Below, piece after piece: positions 40,432-50,151 of a stretch of 64,000 nucleotides of DNA; position 1 is the first letter of the stretch; each line of letters begins with the position of its first letter. Under the pieces are notes generated by a model. That model was not told the DNA's origin. It saw only the letters and a list, made by a program, of their open reading frames with translations, and did no database searches. The stretch spans positions 62,001 to 126,000 of the forward strand of contig NZ_JAAEHL010000015.1 of assembly GCF_010614725.1 (NCBI RefSeq), read 5' to 3'. A program made the position numbers and the translations under genes. Source of the stretch: Flavobacterium ajazii (GTDB lineage Bacteria; Bacteroidota; Bacteroidia; Flavobacteriales; Flavobacteriaceae).

Positions 40432-41628
40432 ATGAATCCAGATTTTATAAAATATCAGGCACAAACCTCTCCTTACCCACTCGGAATGGAGGTTTCACAC
40501 GCTATTGGCTCTTATATTTACGATACCAGCGATAAAAAATATTTAGATTTTGTTGCCGGCGTTTCGGCCTGTACACTTGGACACCAGCATCCAAGAGTCA
40601 ATCAGGCTATAAAAGATCAGTTAGACAAATATTCGCATGTAATGGTTTACGGAGAATATTCACAAAGTCCAGCTGTTCAGTATTGCAAATTAATAGCTTC
40701 ACTCCTGCCGGAATCTTTAAACAAAACCTATTTAGTAAACTCCGGTACTGAAGCAATTGAAGGCGCTCTTAAATTAGCCAAACGCTCAACAGGCCGCAGT
40801 CAATTGATTTCCTGCCACAATGCATATCACGGAAATACTATGGGCTCCATGAGTGTTATGGGCTTCGAAGAACGCAAACAAGCTTTTCGTCCATTACTTC
40901 CGGATGTTGATTTTATTACATTCAATAACGAAGAAGATTTACAAAAAATAACAACAAGAACTGCTGCAATTTTACTTGAAACTATTCAGGGTGGTGCTGG
41001 TTTCATTGAGCCCAAAAACAACTTTCTCCAAAAAGTACGCAAACGCTGTGACGAAGTAGGCGCCATGATGATTGTAGACGAAATTCAGCCTGGCTTTGGC
41101 CGCACCGGAAAATTATTTGGCTTTCAAAACTATGATGTAGTTCCGGATATAGTTGTTATGGGAAAAGGAATGGGCGGAGGAATGCCGGTGGGTGCTTTTA
41201 CGGCATCTGCTGAAAAAATGGACCTTTTAACCGAGAATCCAAAACTAGGGCATATCACAACTTTTGGAGGTCATCCTGTCATTGCGTCAGCCTGTTTAGC
41301 TACTTTGCAGGAATTAACTGAGACTAATCTGATGCAGCAAACTTTAGAAAAGGAAAAACTCTTCAGATCACTTTTGGTACATCCTTTGATAACAGAAATT
41401 AGAGGAAAAGGGTTAATGCTTGCAGCTATGACTGAAAGTGCAGAAATTACCAATGAGGTAATTTTAAACTGTCAGGAAAAAGGACTTATTTTATTCTGGT
41501 TACTTTTTGAAGGATGCGCTATCAGAATAACACCGCCGTTAACCATTTCTGAAGAAGAAATAAAAGAAGGATGCACCATAATTCTCGAAGTTATGGATAA
41601 AATTTTGAAAAAAGAACAAAAATCATAA
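40432..41628 (+). CDS. Class III PLP-dependent aminotransferase
   Basis: This is a 398-aa fold-type I aminotransferase of the ornithine/acetylornithine/4-aminobutyrate group. Motifs include NSGTEAIEGALKLAKRSTGR (phosphate binding), IVDEIQPGFGRTGKLFGFQ (the Asp that contacts the PLP ring) and MGKGMGGGMPVGAF, near the PLP lysine. It starts at ATG 40432; five codons upstream a TTG lies on the promoter. It stands alone rather than in an arginine operon, so the exact amine donor cannot be stated. A dispersed repeat (41631-41712) begins right after the stop codon. Confidence 0.88.
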   Translation: MNPDFIKYQAQTSPYPLGMEVSHAIGSYIYDTSDKKYLDFVAGVSACTLGHQHPRVNQAIKDQLDKYSHVMVYGEYSQSPAVQYCKLIASLLPESLNKTYLVNSGTEAIEGALKLAKRSTGRSQLISCHNAYHGNTMGSMSVMGFEERKQAFRPLLPDVDFITFNNEEDLQKITTRTAAILLETIQGGAGFIEPKNNFLQKVRKRCDEVGAMMIVDEIQPGFGRTGKLFGFQNYDVVPDIVVMGKGMGGGMPVGAFTASAEKMDLLTENPKLGHITTFGGHPVIASACLATLQELTETNLMQQTLEKEKLFRSLLVHPLITEIRGKGLMLAAMTESAEITNEVILNCQEKGLILFWLLFEGCAIRITPPLTISEEEIKEGCTIILEVMDKILKKEQKS

Positions 41629-41630
41629 TT

Positions 41631-41712
41631 AGGAGCTGTTTCCAGCTATACACTATATCTTTTGTTTTTTAAAGAAAAAAACAAAAGGATGTCGTTCCTA
41701 TCTGGGCTAGGC
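41631..41712 (-). repeat. Dispersed repeat with conserved flanks and variable stem, copy 2
   Basis: Read on the minus strand it gives CCTAGCCCAGATAGGAACGA, then CATCC, a perfect 12-bp stem CTTTTGTTTTTT / AAAAAACAAAAG (41659-41670 with 41676-41687) with a 5-nt loop, then GATATAGTG and ..AGCTCCT. The flanks match copy 1 at 21812-21892, while the stem sequence is unrelated but fully complementary. It starts 3 nt after the aminotransferase stop. Confidence 0.75.
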
Positions 41713-41901
41713 CGCTGAATTAAAAACAAAAGCAGAATAACAAACAAATAATCTTTTATATATCAGAAGATTACGATTAAAAAAAGAACACAAATTCTGC
41801 CCATATTGTTAATTAAATTGTTCAAAACAATTAATTCCCTTTCCTCACAAGATAATATGGTTGCCTAAATTTATAACAGGCTAATTTCAAAAAGACAAAG
41901 T

Positions 41902-43296
41902 ATGCAATTAAGCAACGAAGAAGAAGATTATAACCTATCCTTATCCAAATTTGAGTCAATGTTAAAAACCAACAAAGTACTCTTTTTTGATTCTGAAGAA
42001 TTCGAAGAAATCATTCTTCATTATTTAGACATAGGCAAGGCTAATTTAGCAAAAAAGGCCTTAAAACTTGCATTAGACCAACATCCAAAATCTACAGGCT
42101 TAAAATTAGTACAAGTAGAAATGTTGGTTTACGACGACAAATTAGATATCGCCGAGAAACTTTTAAATGAGTTATATGCAATCGAACCTAATAACGAGGA
42201 AATTTACATCCAGAAAGCTAATATTTGTTCCAAAAGAGACCAGCATGAAAAAGCAGTAGAATTGCTTAAAATTGCACTACAATATACAGACGATTTTGCT
42301 GATGTATACAACTTAATCGGAATGGAATATCTTTTCATGGATAACCTTGAAATGGCAAAAGACAGCTTCATCAAATGTCTTGAAGAAGACCTGGAAGATC
42401 AGTCTGCTCTCTATAACGTAGTATATTGTTTTGAATTCCTAGACCAAAATCAGGAGGCTATTGTTTATCTTAATGAATACATCAACAAAAATCCATACAG
42501 CGAAATTGCCTGGCATCAGCTTGGACGATTGCATTATGGTGTAAAAGAATACGAAAATGCAATTCGCGCTTTTGATTATGCAACCCTGATTGACGAAGAA
42601 TTTTTGGGAGCATTCATGGAAAAAGCAAAAGCCTACGAGCGCCTAAAAAAATATACTCAGGCAATTGAAAGCTATAACCGTACTATTGAGTTAGACGACG
42701 CAACTTCATATGCTTTATTACGAATTGGTAAATGTTATGAAAAATTAGGAAATACAATTTTAGCACTGAAATATTACAACCAAACAGTTCACGAAGACCC
42801 ACTTCTGGACAAAGGATGGATTGCTATTACTGATTTTTACATTCGCCAGAAAAACTTCCAAAAGGCATTATTTTTTGTAAATAAGGCATTGGCAATAGAT
42901 AACCAGAATCGTTTGTACTGGAAACGCTATGCTATGATTAACAAACAAATGAACTTTTTTGAAGAAGCTGAATTTGGCTATCGAAAAGCAGTTGAATTTG
43001 GAGACTACGCATTGGATACCTGGTTATTCTGGGTTGATATCTTACAGTTTTTAGGAGAATTTGACAGTGCAATACAAACCCTGCTTCAGGCTTCTGAATA
43101 TTTCCCGGAAGAAAACGAAATAGAATATCGTTTAGCCGGATTGTATTTTATGATTCAGGACAACACAAAAGCTAAATTTCACCTAAGCAACGGGTTACGC
43201 CTGAATTTTGACAATTACATACTGATTGAAGATTTATTTCCGGTAGTCTGGGCAAAAAAAATGGTGCGAAATTATATTGAAAAACACAGAAAATAA
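41902..43296 (+). CDS. TPR-repeat protein
   Basis: This is a 464-aa soluble protein made almost wholly of tetratricopeptide repeats (at least ten helix-turn-helix units, for example EIYIQKANICSKRDQHEKAVELLKIALQ, AWHQLGRLHYGVKEYENAIRAFDYATLID and ALLRIGKCYEKLGNTILALKYYNQTVHED). There is no signal peptide and no enzymatic domain. aroE starts 2 nt after its stop, so the pair is one transcription unit. It probably serves as a protein-binding scaffold; partners are unknown. Confidence 0.88.
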   Translation: MQLSNEEEDYNLSLSKFESMLKTNKVLFFDSEEFEEIILHYLDIGKANLAKKALKLALDQHPKSTGLKLVQVEMLVYDDKLDIAEKLLNELYAIEPNNEEIYIQKANICSKRDQHEKAVELLKIALQYTDDFADVYNLIGMEYLFMDNLEMAKDSFIKCLEEDLEDQSALYNVVYCFEFLDQNQEAIVYLNEYINKNPYSEIAWHQLGRLHYGVKEYENAIRAFDYATLIDEEFLGAFMEKAKAYERLKKYTQAIESYNRTIELDDATSYALLRIGKCYEKLGNTILALKYYNQTVHEDPLLDKGWIAITDFYIRQKNFQKALFFVNKALAIDNQNRLYWKRYAMINKQMNFFEEAEFGYRKAVEFGDYALDTWLFWVDILQFLGEFDSAIQTLLQASEYFPEENEIEYRLAGLYFMIQDNTKAKFHLSNGLRLNFDNYILIEDLFPVVWAKKMVRNYIEKHRK

Positions 43297-43298
43297 TA

Positions 43299-44048
43299 AT
43301 GATTGACATTTTAAGACGACGTTTTGGTTTATTAGGCCGTAATATTAGCTATTCCTTTTCTAAAGGATATTTTACCGAAAAATTTAAAGATGATGTATTT
43401 GTCGGCAACAGCTACGAAAATTTTGACATCTCAGAAATCAACTATTTTACGGAGTTAGTTAAAAACAACCCTGATTTAAACGGTTTAAACGTTACAATTC
43501 CTTATAAAGAACAAGTCATTCCTTTTCTGGATAAACTTTCAAAAAAAGCTGCTTTAATTGGCGCTGTAAACACTATCAAATTCACCAAAAAAGGAAAATT
43601 AAAAGGATATAATACCGATTATTATGGTTTTAAAAAATCCTTAAAACCATTATTAGAGTCGCATCATAAAAAAGCCCTTATTTTGGGAACCGGAGGAGCT
43701 TCAAAAGGGGTTGCTTTTGCCCTTGATGAACTTGATATTCCTTACACATTCGTTTCAAGAGAAGTAAAAGAAAACATTATTGATTATAGTCTGATTAATG
43801 CTACCACTTTTGATAATTTTCAAATCATAATCAATTGCACACCAGTTGGAACTAGCCCAAATATTGAAGCTTGTCCCAACCTGCCTTATGAGTTTTTTAC
43901 CGACAAACATATTGCCTACGATTTAATTTACAATCCGGCAGAGACTCAGTTTTTAAAAAATGCTAAAGAAAGGGGTGCAATTATAAAAAACGGATATGAT
44001 ATGCTTATTTTTCAGGCAGAGAAAGCCTGGAAGATCTGGAACAAATAA
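43299..44048 (+). CDS. aroE: Shikimate dehydrogenase
   Basis: This 249-aa enzyme reduces 3-dehydroshikimate to shikimate with NADPH in aromatic amino acid synthesis. The substrate-binding N-terminus has GLLGRNISYSFSKGYF (Ser pair) and LNVTIPYKEQVIPFLD with the catalytic Lys. GAVNTIKF and GYNTDYYGF bring the conserved Asn/Asp. The Rossmann motif LGTGGASKGVAFAL and a C-terminal NGYDMLIFQAEKAWKIW follow. Slightly shorter than E. coli AroE, normal for flavobacteria. It is preceded by a TPR gene with a 2-nt gap. Confidence 0.95.
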   Translation: MIDILRRRFGLLGRNISYSFSKGYFTEKFKDDVFVGNSYENFDISEINYFTELVKNNPDLNGLNVTIPYKEQVIPFLDKLSKKAALIGAVNTIKFTKKGKLKGYNTDYYGFKKSLKPLLESHHKKALILGTGGASKGVAFALDELDIPYTFVSREVKENIIDYSLINATTFDNFQIIINCTPVGTSPNIEACPNLPYEFFTDKHIAYDLIYNPAETQFLKNAKERGAIIKNGYDMLIFQAEKAWKIWNK

Positions 44049-44117
44049 TTCCTTCATATCAACAAAAGGTTAAAGTGTTTTTTTTTTGTAAATTAGTTCA
44101 CTTATTTACAAATAGTT

Positions 44118-44868
44118 ATGAAAAATACTTTAACTTTTTTATCATTAAGTTTTATATTTCACATTACACTTCAGGCTCAGGATACTATTGTCCAAAAAAG
44201 GAACATTTACACAGAAGCGCGTTACCACTATTACCTGAAAACTATTTTACTTTTTAATGAATATTTTAGATACAGACAAAGGTTCATTTAACACTACACA
44301 ACTTCGCTTTTTACATCCAATCGCCAACAAGGCATGGAACCTAAGAATTGATCTTCCATTAGTTTCTGCAAATACAAATTCAGACAATAAAACCGGAATC
44401 GGTGATATTGGCGCAGGTCTAAGCTACATCCCTTATATGAAATACAAAGATGAAGGAATCGCATTCCGCGCAAGAGTTATTTCCAACTCAGCAGTAGATC
44501 CTGCTCTCGGTTCAGGCAAATGGGTCTTTTCTCCGGCGTTTTTCTTTGGTAAATATTTTACAAAAAACATTTTATGGATCACATCTTTAGAAAACCAAAT
44601 CAGTTTTGCAGGGTCAGATAACAGAAACGATATAAACTTAACCATATTCGAGAATTATTTCATGTACCTATTTGGTCCTCACTGGATTGCTGGAGATGTT
44701 GCTTTAAGATACAATGCAATCAATAAAGGTTATCCAAATAATGCATACTTAGAATTTGGTAAAAGAATAACCAAAAATGACATGGCATATATTCATCCTA
44801 GCGTTGCTTTTGGAAACCAAAAATCTTATAATTTTGGCCTTGAGGTTGGAATGCTGATTTTATTTTAA
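44118..44868 (+). pseudogene. Frameshifted outer-membrane-type protein
   Basis: An ATG at 44118 starts a clear signal peptide (MKNTLTFLSLSFIFHITLQAQDT) in one frame. The body of the protein, from MNILDTDKGSFNTTQLRFLHPI (44257) to the stop at 44868, is in another frame and has the alternating pattern of an outer membrane beta-barrel (DIGAGLSYIPYMKYK, NFGLEVGMLILF). A short piece in the third frame (ALPLLPENYFTF, ending 44257) would join smoothly to the body if one T were added to the T-run at 44251-44255. So at least one, probably two, frameshifts separate signal and body. A start at 44257 would give an unexported protein. The family is not named. Confidence 0.65.
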
Positions 44869-45127
44869 TCATTCATAAAAATATATTTTGCAACACCTAA
44901 TTTTCCTAAAAAACACAAAACTGTACAAAAACCTTCTTTTCAACTTAATTTTTGACTTAAATTAACTTTAAGAAATCAACAAAAAAAACCACTACAAAAT
45001 TACAATTTACTTGAATAAACAAGAATTTCATAGTAAAACAACATATAAACAAACGAATTATTTTGTATTTAGAAACACCTTTACTATCTTTCGCTCTGTT
45101 TAAAATAAAAACCTTACACATTTAAAG

Positions 45128-47116
45128 ATGTTAGAAGAAAAGAATGATAACCTGCAGGAAGCAGATGGAAAAACAGGAATCGAAATTAACGATTCTGTAC
45201 AAAATGATGCAATTGAAACATCGAATTCTGAAACAGTATCAGAAAATGAAATTTCGCATAATGAAACTGTAAGTACTGAAGAAATTTTGGAAGATACCGA
45301 TCATCAATCAGCATTGGATGCAATAACGAATTCTAATGCAGAAGAAAGTGAAGACGAAACGCTAAAAGAACGTCATGATATCCCTATGAAGGACTATCAC
45401 ACTTTTTCTCTGGATGAACTCGTTGATGAATTAAAAAAGCTTATAAACACAGACAAAATAATGTCTGTAAAAGATCATATCGAAGAAATTAAAAAATCTT
45501 TTTTACTTCAGTTTAATCATTTCATTGAAGAAAAAAAGGAAGAATTTAATGCTTCAAAACAAGACCCTAATGAAGAATTCGAGTACCATTCTCCATTAAA
45601 ATCTAAATTTGATGAATATTATAATGTTTTTAGAGAAAAAAGAAATGCTCATTTTAAACATTTACAAACCAACTTAAAATCAAATTTAGAAAACAGGTTA
45701 ACTATAGTTGAAGAACTAAAAGAGCTTATAAACCCTCAGGAAAACATAAAAGACATTCTTAAACATTTTAATGATTTAAGAGAAAGATGGAAAAATGCCG
45801 GGCCAATTCCGAAAGATAAATACAACCATGTCTGGAACAACTACCATTTCCATCTTGAAAATTTCTATGATTACCTGCATTTAGACCGCGAAGCCAGAGA
45901 TTTAGACTTTAAGTACAATCTGGAGCAAAAACAAAAAATTATCACACGCGTTGAAGAATTGGCTAATGAGACCGATATCAGCAAAGCATTTCGTGAGCTT
46001 CAGGATTTACACAGAATCTGGAAAGAAGACATTGGACCTGTTTCAAAAGAACATCGTGATACGATTTGGAATAAATTTAGTGAGTTAACCAAAAAAATTC
46101 ATGACAAAAGAGAACTTTTATTCGAAAGTCAAAGGGCTAACGAACAAAAAAATCTTGAAGCAAAGAAAGAAATAATTGCTAAAATTGAAGTTTTAGGTAC
46201 TGAAAAAGTAAACTCACATCCGCAATGGCTTTTACAGATACAAAAAGTTGAAAGTCTAAGAAATGAGTTTTTTGCTGCAGGAAAAGTCCCAAATGAAGTA
46301 AACGAAGAAACCTGGGCTGCGTTTAAAAATGCTGTCAGAAACTTCAATTCTTTCAAAAATTCGTTTTACAAAGACATCAAAAAAGACCAAACCGATAATT
46401 TAAACAAAAAAATGGCTCTTGTTGCAAAAGCAAAAGAGTTACAGGAAAGTACAGACTTTAATGCTACTACTCCAATCATGAAGCAAATTCAGGAGGAATG
46501 GAAGCAAATTGGTCATGTACCTAAAAAATATTCGGATAAAATATGGAAGGAATTTAAAGATGCCTGCAATCATTATTTTGATAAGTTAAAGGAGCATAAA
46601 TCTGAAGAAAACACAGAAGAAGTTGCCGCATTTGATAACAAAAAAGCATATTTAGACACTTTAAGAGCATTCGAACTTACCGGAGACCATAAAACAGATC
46701 TCGATGCGATTAAATTACACATTGAAACCTGGAAGGGATTTGGAAAAGTACCTTTTTCAAGACGTCATATAGAAGGTAAATTCAATAAAATATTAGACGC
46801 TCTTTTTGAAAAACTAAGTCTAAGCAAAAAAGACAGTGAAATGATGCGTTTTTCTAATAGAATTGATTCTTTATCAGAAAGCAACGATACTCGCAAGTTA
46901 GATAATGAAAAGATTTTCATCATGCGTAAAATCGAAGAAGTTCAAAATGAAATTTTTCAATTAGAAAATAATATTCAGTTCTTCACAAACACTAAAAATG
47001 CGAAAAAGGAAAATTCTATAGTTCTTGAAGTTCGTAAAAACATTGCCATTCACAAAGAAAGTCTGGAAGTTTGGAAAGATAAACTGAAACAATTGCGTAA
47101 TTTAAGTCAGGAATAA
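45128..47116 (+). CDS. DUF349 repeat protein
   Basis: This is a 662-aa acidic-N-terminal, highly helical protein. Residues 1-90 are Glu/Asn-rich and probably disordered. Then come about five DUF349 units, each with a Trp and a following GxxP(K): RWKNAGPIPKDKYNHVWNNY, IWKEDIGPVSKEHRDTIWNKF, FFAAGKVPNEVNEETWAAF, EWKQIGHVPKKYSDKIWKEF and TWKGFGKVPFSRRHIEGKF. No signal peptide. DUF349 proteins are cytosolic and of unknown function. Monocistronic, with terminator at 47136. Confidence 0.9.
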   Translation: MLEEKNDNLQEADGKTGIEINDSVQNDAIETSNSETVSENEISHNETVSTEEILEDTDHQSALDAITNSNAEESEDETLKERHDIPMKDYHTFSLDELVDELKKLINTDKIMSVKDHIEEIKKSFLLQFNHFIEEKKEEFNASKQDPNEEFEYHSPLKSKFDEYYNVFREKRNAHFKHLQTNLKSNLENRLTIVEELKELINPQENIKDILKHFNDLRERWKNAGPIPKDKYNHVWNNYHFHLENFYDYLHLDREARDLDFKYNLEQKQKIITRVEELANETDISKAFRELQDLHRIWKEDIGPVSKEHRDTIWNKFSELTKKIHDKRELLFESQRANEQKNLEAKKEIIAKIEVLGTEKVNSHPQWLLQIQKVESLRNEFFAAGKVPNEVNEETWAAFKNAVRNFNSFKNSFYKDIKKDQTDNLNKKMALVAKAKELQESTDFNATTPIMKQIQEEWKQIGHVPKKYSDKIWKEFKDACNHYFDKLKEHKSEENTEEVAAFDNKKAYLDTLRAFELTGDHKTDLDAIKLHIETWKGFGKVPFSRRHIEGKFNKILDALFEKLSLSKKDSEMMRFSNRIDSLSESNDTRKLDNEKIFIMRKIEEVQNEIFQLENNIQFFTNTKNAKKENSIVLEVRKNIAIHKESLEVWKDKLKQLRNLSQE

Positions 47117-47135
47117 GATTCCGTTTATAATTTTT

Positions 47136-47173
47136 AAAGGTGTAACGAGAGCTCTCTCATTACACCTTTTTTA
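47136..47173 (+). terminator. Terminator of the DUF349 gene
   Basis: AAAGGTGTAA (47136-47145) pairs with TTACACCTTT (47160-47169), with a further GAGAG/CTCTC pairing in the loop, followed by a T-run. Confidence 0.87.
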
Positions 47174-47226
47174 ATGCTTTTACTTTTCAGTAACAAATCA
47201 ATAAAATAAAACTATAAAATATTGAT

Positions 47227-47234
47227 TATATTTG
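47227..47234 (+). promoter_or_regulatory. -7 box of the OsmC gene
   Basis: TATATTTG matches the consensus, 61 nt upstream of the ATG at 47296; the -33 region is not conserved. Confidence 0.5.
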
Positions 47235-47295
47235 AATTACACTTTGTTTCAAAAATTGCAATCAAATAATTTTATTAATTTTAATAACAACAAAA

Positions 47296-47712
47296 ATGAA
47301 ATTTACAAGAAAAGCTAATGCAAACTGGAAAGGAACCGGTATGGAAGGAACCGGAACTATAAGTACACAAAGTACAACCTTAAATAATGCCCAGTTATCC
47401 TTTAAAACAAGATTTGCCGAAGGAGTAGGAACCAATCCTGAAGAACTCATTGCTGCTGCCCATTCAGGCTGTTTTACAATGCAATTAAGTTTTCTGTTAA
47501 ACGAAGAGGGATTTGTTGCCGATGATTTATCTACTGAGGCAACAGTTACTTTTGAAGATGGAAACATCACTTTAATTCATTTAGAACTTAAAGGAAAAGT
47601 ACCAGCCATTACAGCAGAAAAATTTGCCGAAATTGCGACCAAAGCAAAAGAAATCTGTCCTATTTCAAAATTATTAAAAACTGAAATTACATTAGGCGTT
47701 AATTTACTTTAG
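47296..47712 (+). CDS. OsmC-family peroxiredoxin
   Basis: This 138-aa protein has two redox cysteines in the family positions: AAAHSGCFTMQLS (Cys59) and KEICPISKLLK (Cys121). The GVGTNPEELIAAAHSGC segment is diagnostic for the OsmC/Ohr fold, in which a dimer reduces organic hydroperoxides with dithiol donors. The length and lack of an Ohr-specific signature favour OsmC. Cytosolic, monocistronic, convergent with the two-component system. Confidence 0.92.
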   Translation: MKFTRKANANWKGTGMEGTGTISTQSTTLNNAQLSFKTRFAEGVGTNPEELIAAAHSGCFTMQLSFLLNEEGFVADDLSTEATVTFEDGNITLIHLELKGKVPAITAEKFAEIATKAKEICPISKLLKTEITLGVNLL

Positions 47713-47737
47713 AATTTAAGATTAACTTTTGTCCATA

Positions 47738-47768
47738 AAAAAAGCTCCGACAATTCGGAGCTTTTTTC
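47738..47768. terminator. Bidirectional terminator between osmC and the response regulator gene
   Basis: AAGCTCCGA and TCGGAGCTT form a 9-bp stem with a 4-nt loop, with an A-run before and a T-run after, so it works for both convergent genes. Confidence 0.88.
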
Positions 47769-47782
47769 TCATCTTAATATTT

Positions 47783-48502
47783 TTATTCAGATATCGCTTT
47801 ACTTTTTACAACTAATCTGAATCCCTCGCCGTGGATATTTAAAATTTCTACATCTTCATCGGCTTTTAGATATTTTCTAAGTTTAGCGATGTAAACATCC
47901 ATACTTCTTGAAGTAAAATAATTATCATCTCTCCAGATTTTTGTCAAGGCTAATTCTCTTGGCATTAAATCATTCTCATGTAAAATCAGCATTTTTAGCA
48001 ATTCATTCTCTTTCGGAGATAATTTGATTGGTTCTTCATCTTGAAATGTTAAAAATCTCAATTTAGAATTTAAATGAAATTTACCAATATTGAATTCAAA
48101 CTGAACTTGCTCTGCTTTTGTATCAGATGATTTTCTTTGAATAATAGCTTTAATTTTCATCAATAAAACTTCAGAATCAAAAGGTTTGTTCAGATAATCA
48201 TCAGCACCTGCTTTATATCCTTTTAAAACATCCTCTTTCATTGATTTTGCCGTTAAAAAAATAATCGGGACTTCACTATTTTTCTCTCTGATTTCTTTTG
48301 CTAAAGTATACCCATCCTTATATGGCATCATCACATCCAAAATGCATAAATCATATACATCTTTTTTGAATTTTTCAAAACCTTCCATACCATTTTTTGC
48401 TAAAGTAACTTCAAAATCATTCAGCATCAAATAATCTTTAAGAACCGCACCAAAATTAAGGTCATCTTCTACTAAAAGTATTCTCTTATTAATATTTTCC
48501 AT
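47783..48502 (-). CDS. OmpR-family response regulator
   Basis: This 239-aa protein has a receiver domain (1-120) with the acidic pocket EDD (12-14), phospho-acceptor Asp56 in LCILDVMMP and Lys in KPFD, plus a C-terminal winged-helix DNA-binding domain (LSPKENELLKMLILHENDLMPRELALTKIW... SRSMDVYIAKLRKYL). It lies 3 nt after its cognate histidine kinase. Flavobacterial pairs of this arrangement are usually annotated RprX/RprY. The signal and targets are not evident from sequence. Confidence 0.93.
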   Translation of the reverse strand: MENINKRILLVEDDLNFGAVLKDYLMLNDFEVTLAKNGMEGFEKFKKDVYDLCILDVMMPYKDGYTLAKEIREKNSEVPIIFLTAKSMKEDVLKGYKAGADDYLNKPFDSEVLLMKIKAIIQRKSSDTKAEQVQFEFNIGKFHLNSKLRFLTFQDEEPIKLSPKENELLKMLILHENDLMPRELALTKIWRDDNYFTSRSMDVYIAKLRKYLKADEDVEILNIHGEGFRLVVKSKAISE

Positions 48503-48505
48503 ATT

Positions 48506-50092
48506 TTAATTTATTAGTGGTATTTTTATTATGAAGGTACTACCTTTTCCCTTTTCGCTTTCTACATAAACCTGACCATTATGGTCTTCTACAATTCTCT
48601 TTACATAAGCAAGACCCAAACCATGTCCTTTAACATTATGTAAATCACCAGTATGTTCCCTGTAAAATTTCTCAAACACTCTTTTTTGAGCTACTTTACT
48701 CATTCCTAAACCATTGTCTTTTATTTTCACAAGGATCATATCTTTGATATTCTCTGTAAAAACCTCTATTTCAGGAACATCAGGAGAATACTTTATGGCA
48801 TTTTCCAGTATATTAACCAAAACATTTGTAAAATGCACCTCATTAACCAAACAGGTTGTTCTTGCTGCGTTATAATGTTTTACAATCGAACCCTTTTTAT
48901 CTTCTAGAATCAAATTAACATGTTCTATAGCATCTTCAATAATATCGTGAATTACCGTTGGCTCTTTACTTATATCTAATTCTTTTTTCTCCAGTTTTGA
49001 AATTCGAAGAACGTTTTCAACCTGCGCATGCATCCTTTTATTTTCATCCCTAATCATTTGAAGATAACGATATACCTTCTCTTTGTCTTCTATAATTTTT
49101 GGATTTCGAATCGCATCAAGAGCCAAATTTATTGTTGCTATAGGAGTTTTAAACTCATGCGTCATATTATTAATAAAATCAGTTTTGATTTCTGATATTT
49201 GTTTTTGACGTATTAATTGATTTAAAGCACTTGTATAAGCAATTATTATAATTAGCGTAAAAACTATGGACAGTATAGTAATACTTACCAATTGTGATAA
49301 CAAAAACTTCTTTTTGTGCGGAAAAGTAACTGAGAGCATATATTTACTATTCCCTTCATTATCAGCAAAAACCGGCACATTGTAAGTTGCATCTTTGTCA
49401 TAATGAAACCCTTCTGATTTTATTTTTGTAGGGGCACTATTATTGTATATACCAAATTCAAATTTTGTTTTTACCTCGTGCTCCGTAAGTTCCTTTTTTA
49501 AGATACTTCTTAGCTTCTCATTTGAAATCCTTTCCTCTATAGGTAATGCCGAAGCATAATCTTTATATGAAATCTGTAACTGAGCTTTATTTAAAATATC
49601 TAAATTTCCGTCTATTTCTATTTTTTTATCCGGAATTGTGCTTTGATTTAAGACTGAATTATCAATAATATTATTATTGTTATAAATTTCAGTTAATCTT
49701 TTAGAACTAAAACTTTTAAATCCGTCTGAGCTAAACTTTTTATTAAAAAGTGCTCCATTGATATCATACTTTTCAGATGATATACTGTTTTTATAAACAA
49801 TTGTTTTGTTTGTTTTGGTATTTCTCTGAACAAATAAAATTTCCAGCAGGTCTTCTTTTTGGGGTATTTTTCCTGTACTGTCTTTTATATGGTTAATTTT
49901 ATCGTAAAAACTATATTCTTCCTGTTGCTCAAGTTTATCAGAAACATCACTAATTACCTGTGTTACGTGATATTTAAATTGCTCATCATTATTTTCGAAC
50001 GAAGAATTGAACCAATATACCTGAACCAGAATTATCCCTATTAAGGACAAACTCATGAGCAAAACAAGTATTCTAAAAAATAATTTATTCAT
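48506..50092 (-). CDS. Membrane sensor histidine kinase
   Basis: This is a 528-aa kinase. Two membrane segments (ILVLLMSLSLIGIILVQVYWF, ~9-29, and LVSITILSIVFTLIIIIAYTSAL, ~270-292) enclose a ~240-residue periplasmic sensor. The HisKA box NMTHEFKTPIATINLALDAI has the phospho-His. The ATPase domain has the N box NVLVNILENAIKYS, G1 DNGLGMSK and G2 GHGLGLAYVKRI. The response regulator follows at 3 nt. The periplasmic domain is not of a type I can name. Confidence 0.93.
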   Translation of the reverse strand: MNKLFFRILVLLMSLSLIGIILVQVYWFNSSFENNDEQFKYHVTQVISDVSDKLEQQEEYSFYDKINHIKDSTGKIPQKEDLLEILFVQRNTKTNKTIVYKNSISSEKYDINGALFNKKFSSDGFKSFSSKRLTEIYNNNNIIDNSVLNQSTIPDKKIEIDGNLDILNKAQLQISYKDYASALPIEERISNEKLRSILKKELTEHEVKTKFEFGIYNNSAPTKIKSEGFHYDKDATYNVPVFADNEGNSKYMLSVTFPHKKKFLLSQLVSITILSIVFTLIIIIAYTSALNQLIRQKQISEIKTDFINNMTHEFKTPIATINLALDAIRNPKIIEDKEKVYRYLQMIRDENKRMHAQVENVLRISKLEKKELDISKEPTVIHDIIEDAIEHVNLILEDKKGSIVKHYNAARTTCLVNEVHFTNVLVNILENAIKYSPDVPEIEVFTENIKDMILVKIKDNGLGMSKVAQKRVFEKFYREHTGDLHNVKGHGLGLAYVKRIVEDHNGQVYVESEKGKGSTFIIKIPLIN

Positions 50093-50151
50093 CGAGACAA
50101 AATTAATATTTTAACAATATACCAAATAATACATTAACCAAATATTAACAT

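Noticed and set aside
44075..44257. 60-codon frame upstream of the barrel protein
   Set aside because: Not a separate gene: only its last dozen codons look meaningful, and they bridge the frameshifted signal peptide and barrel body.
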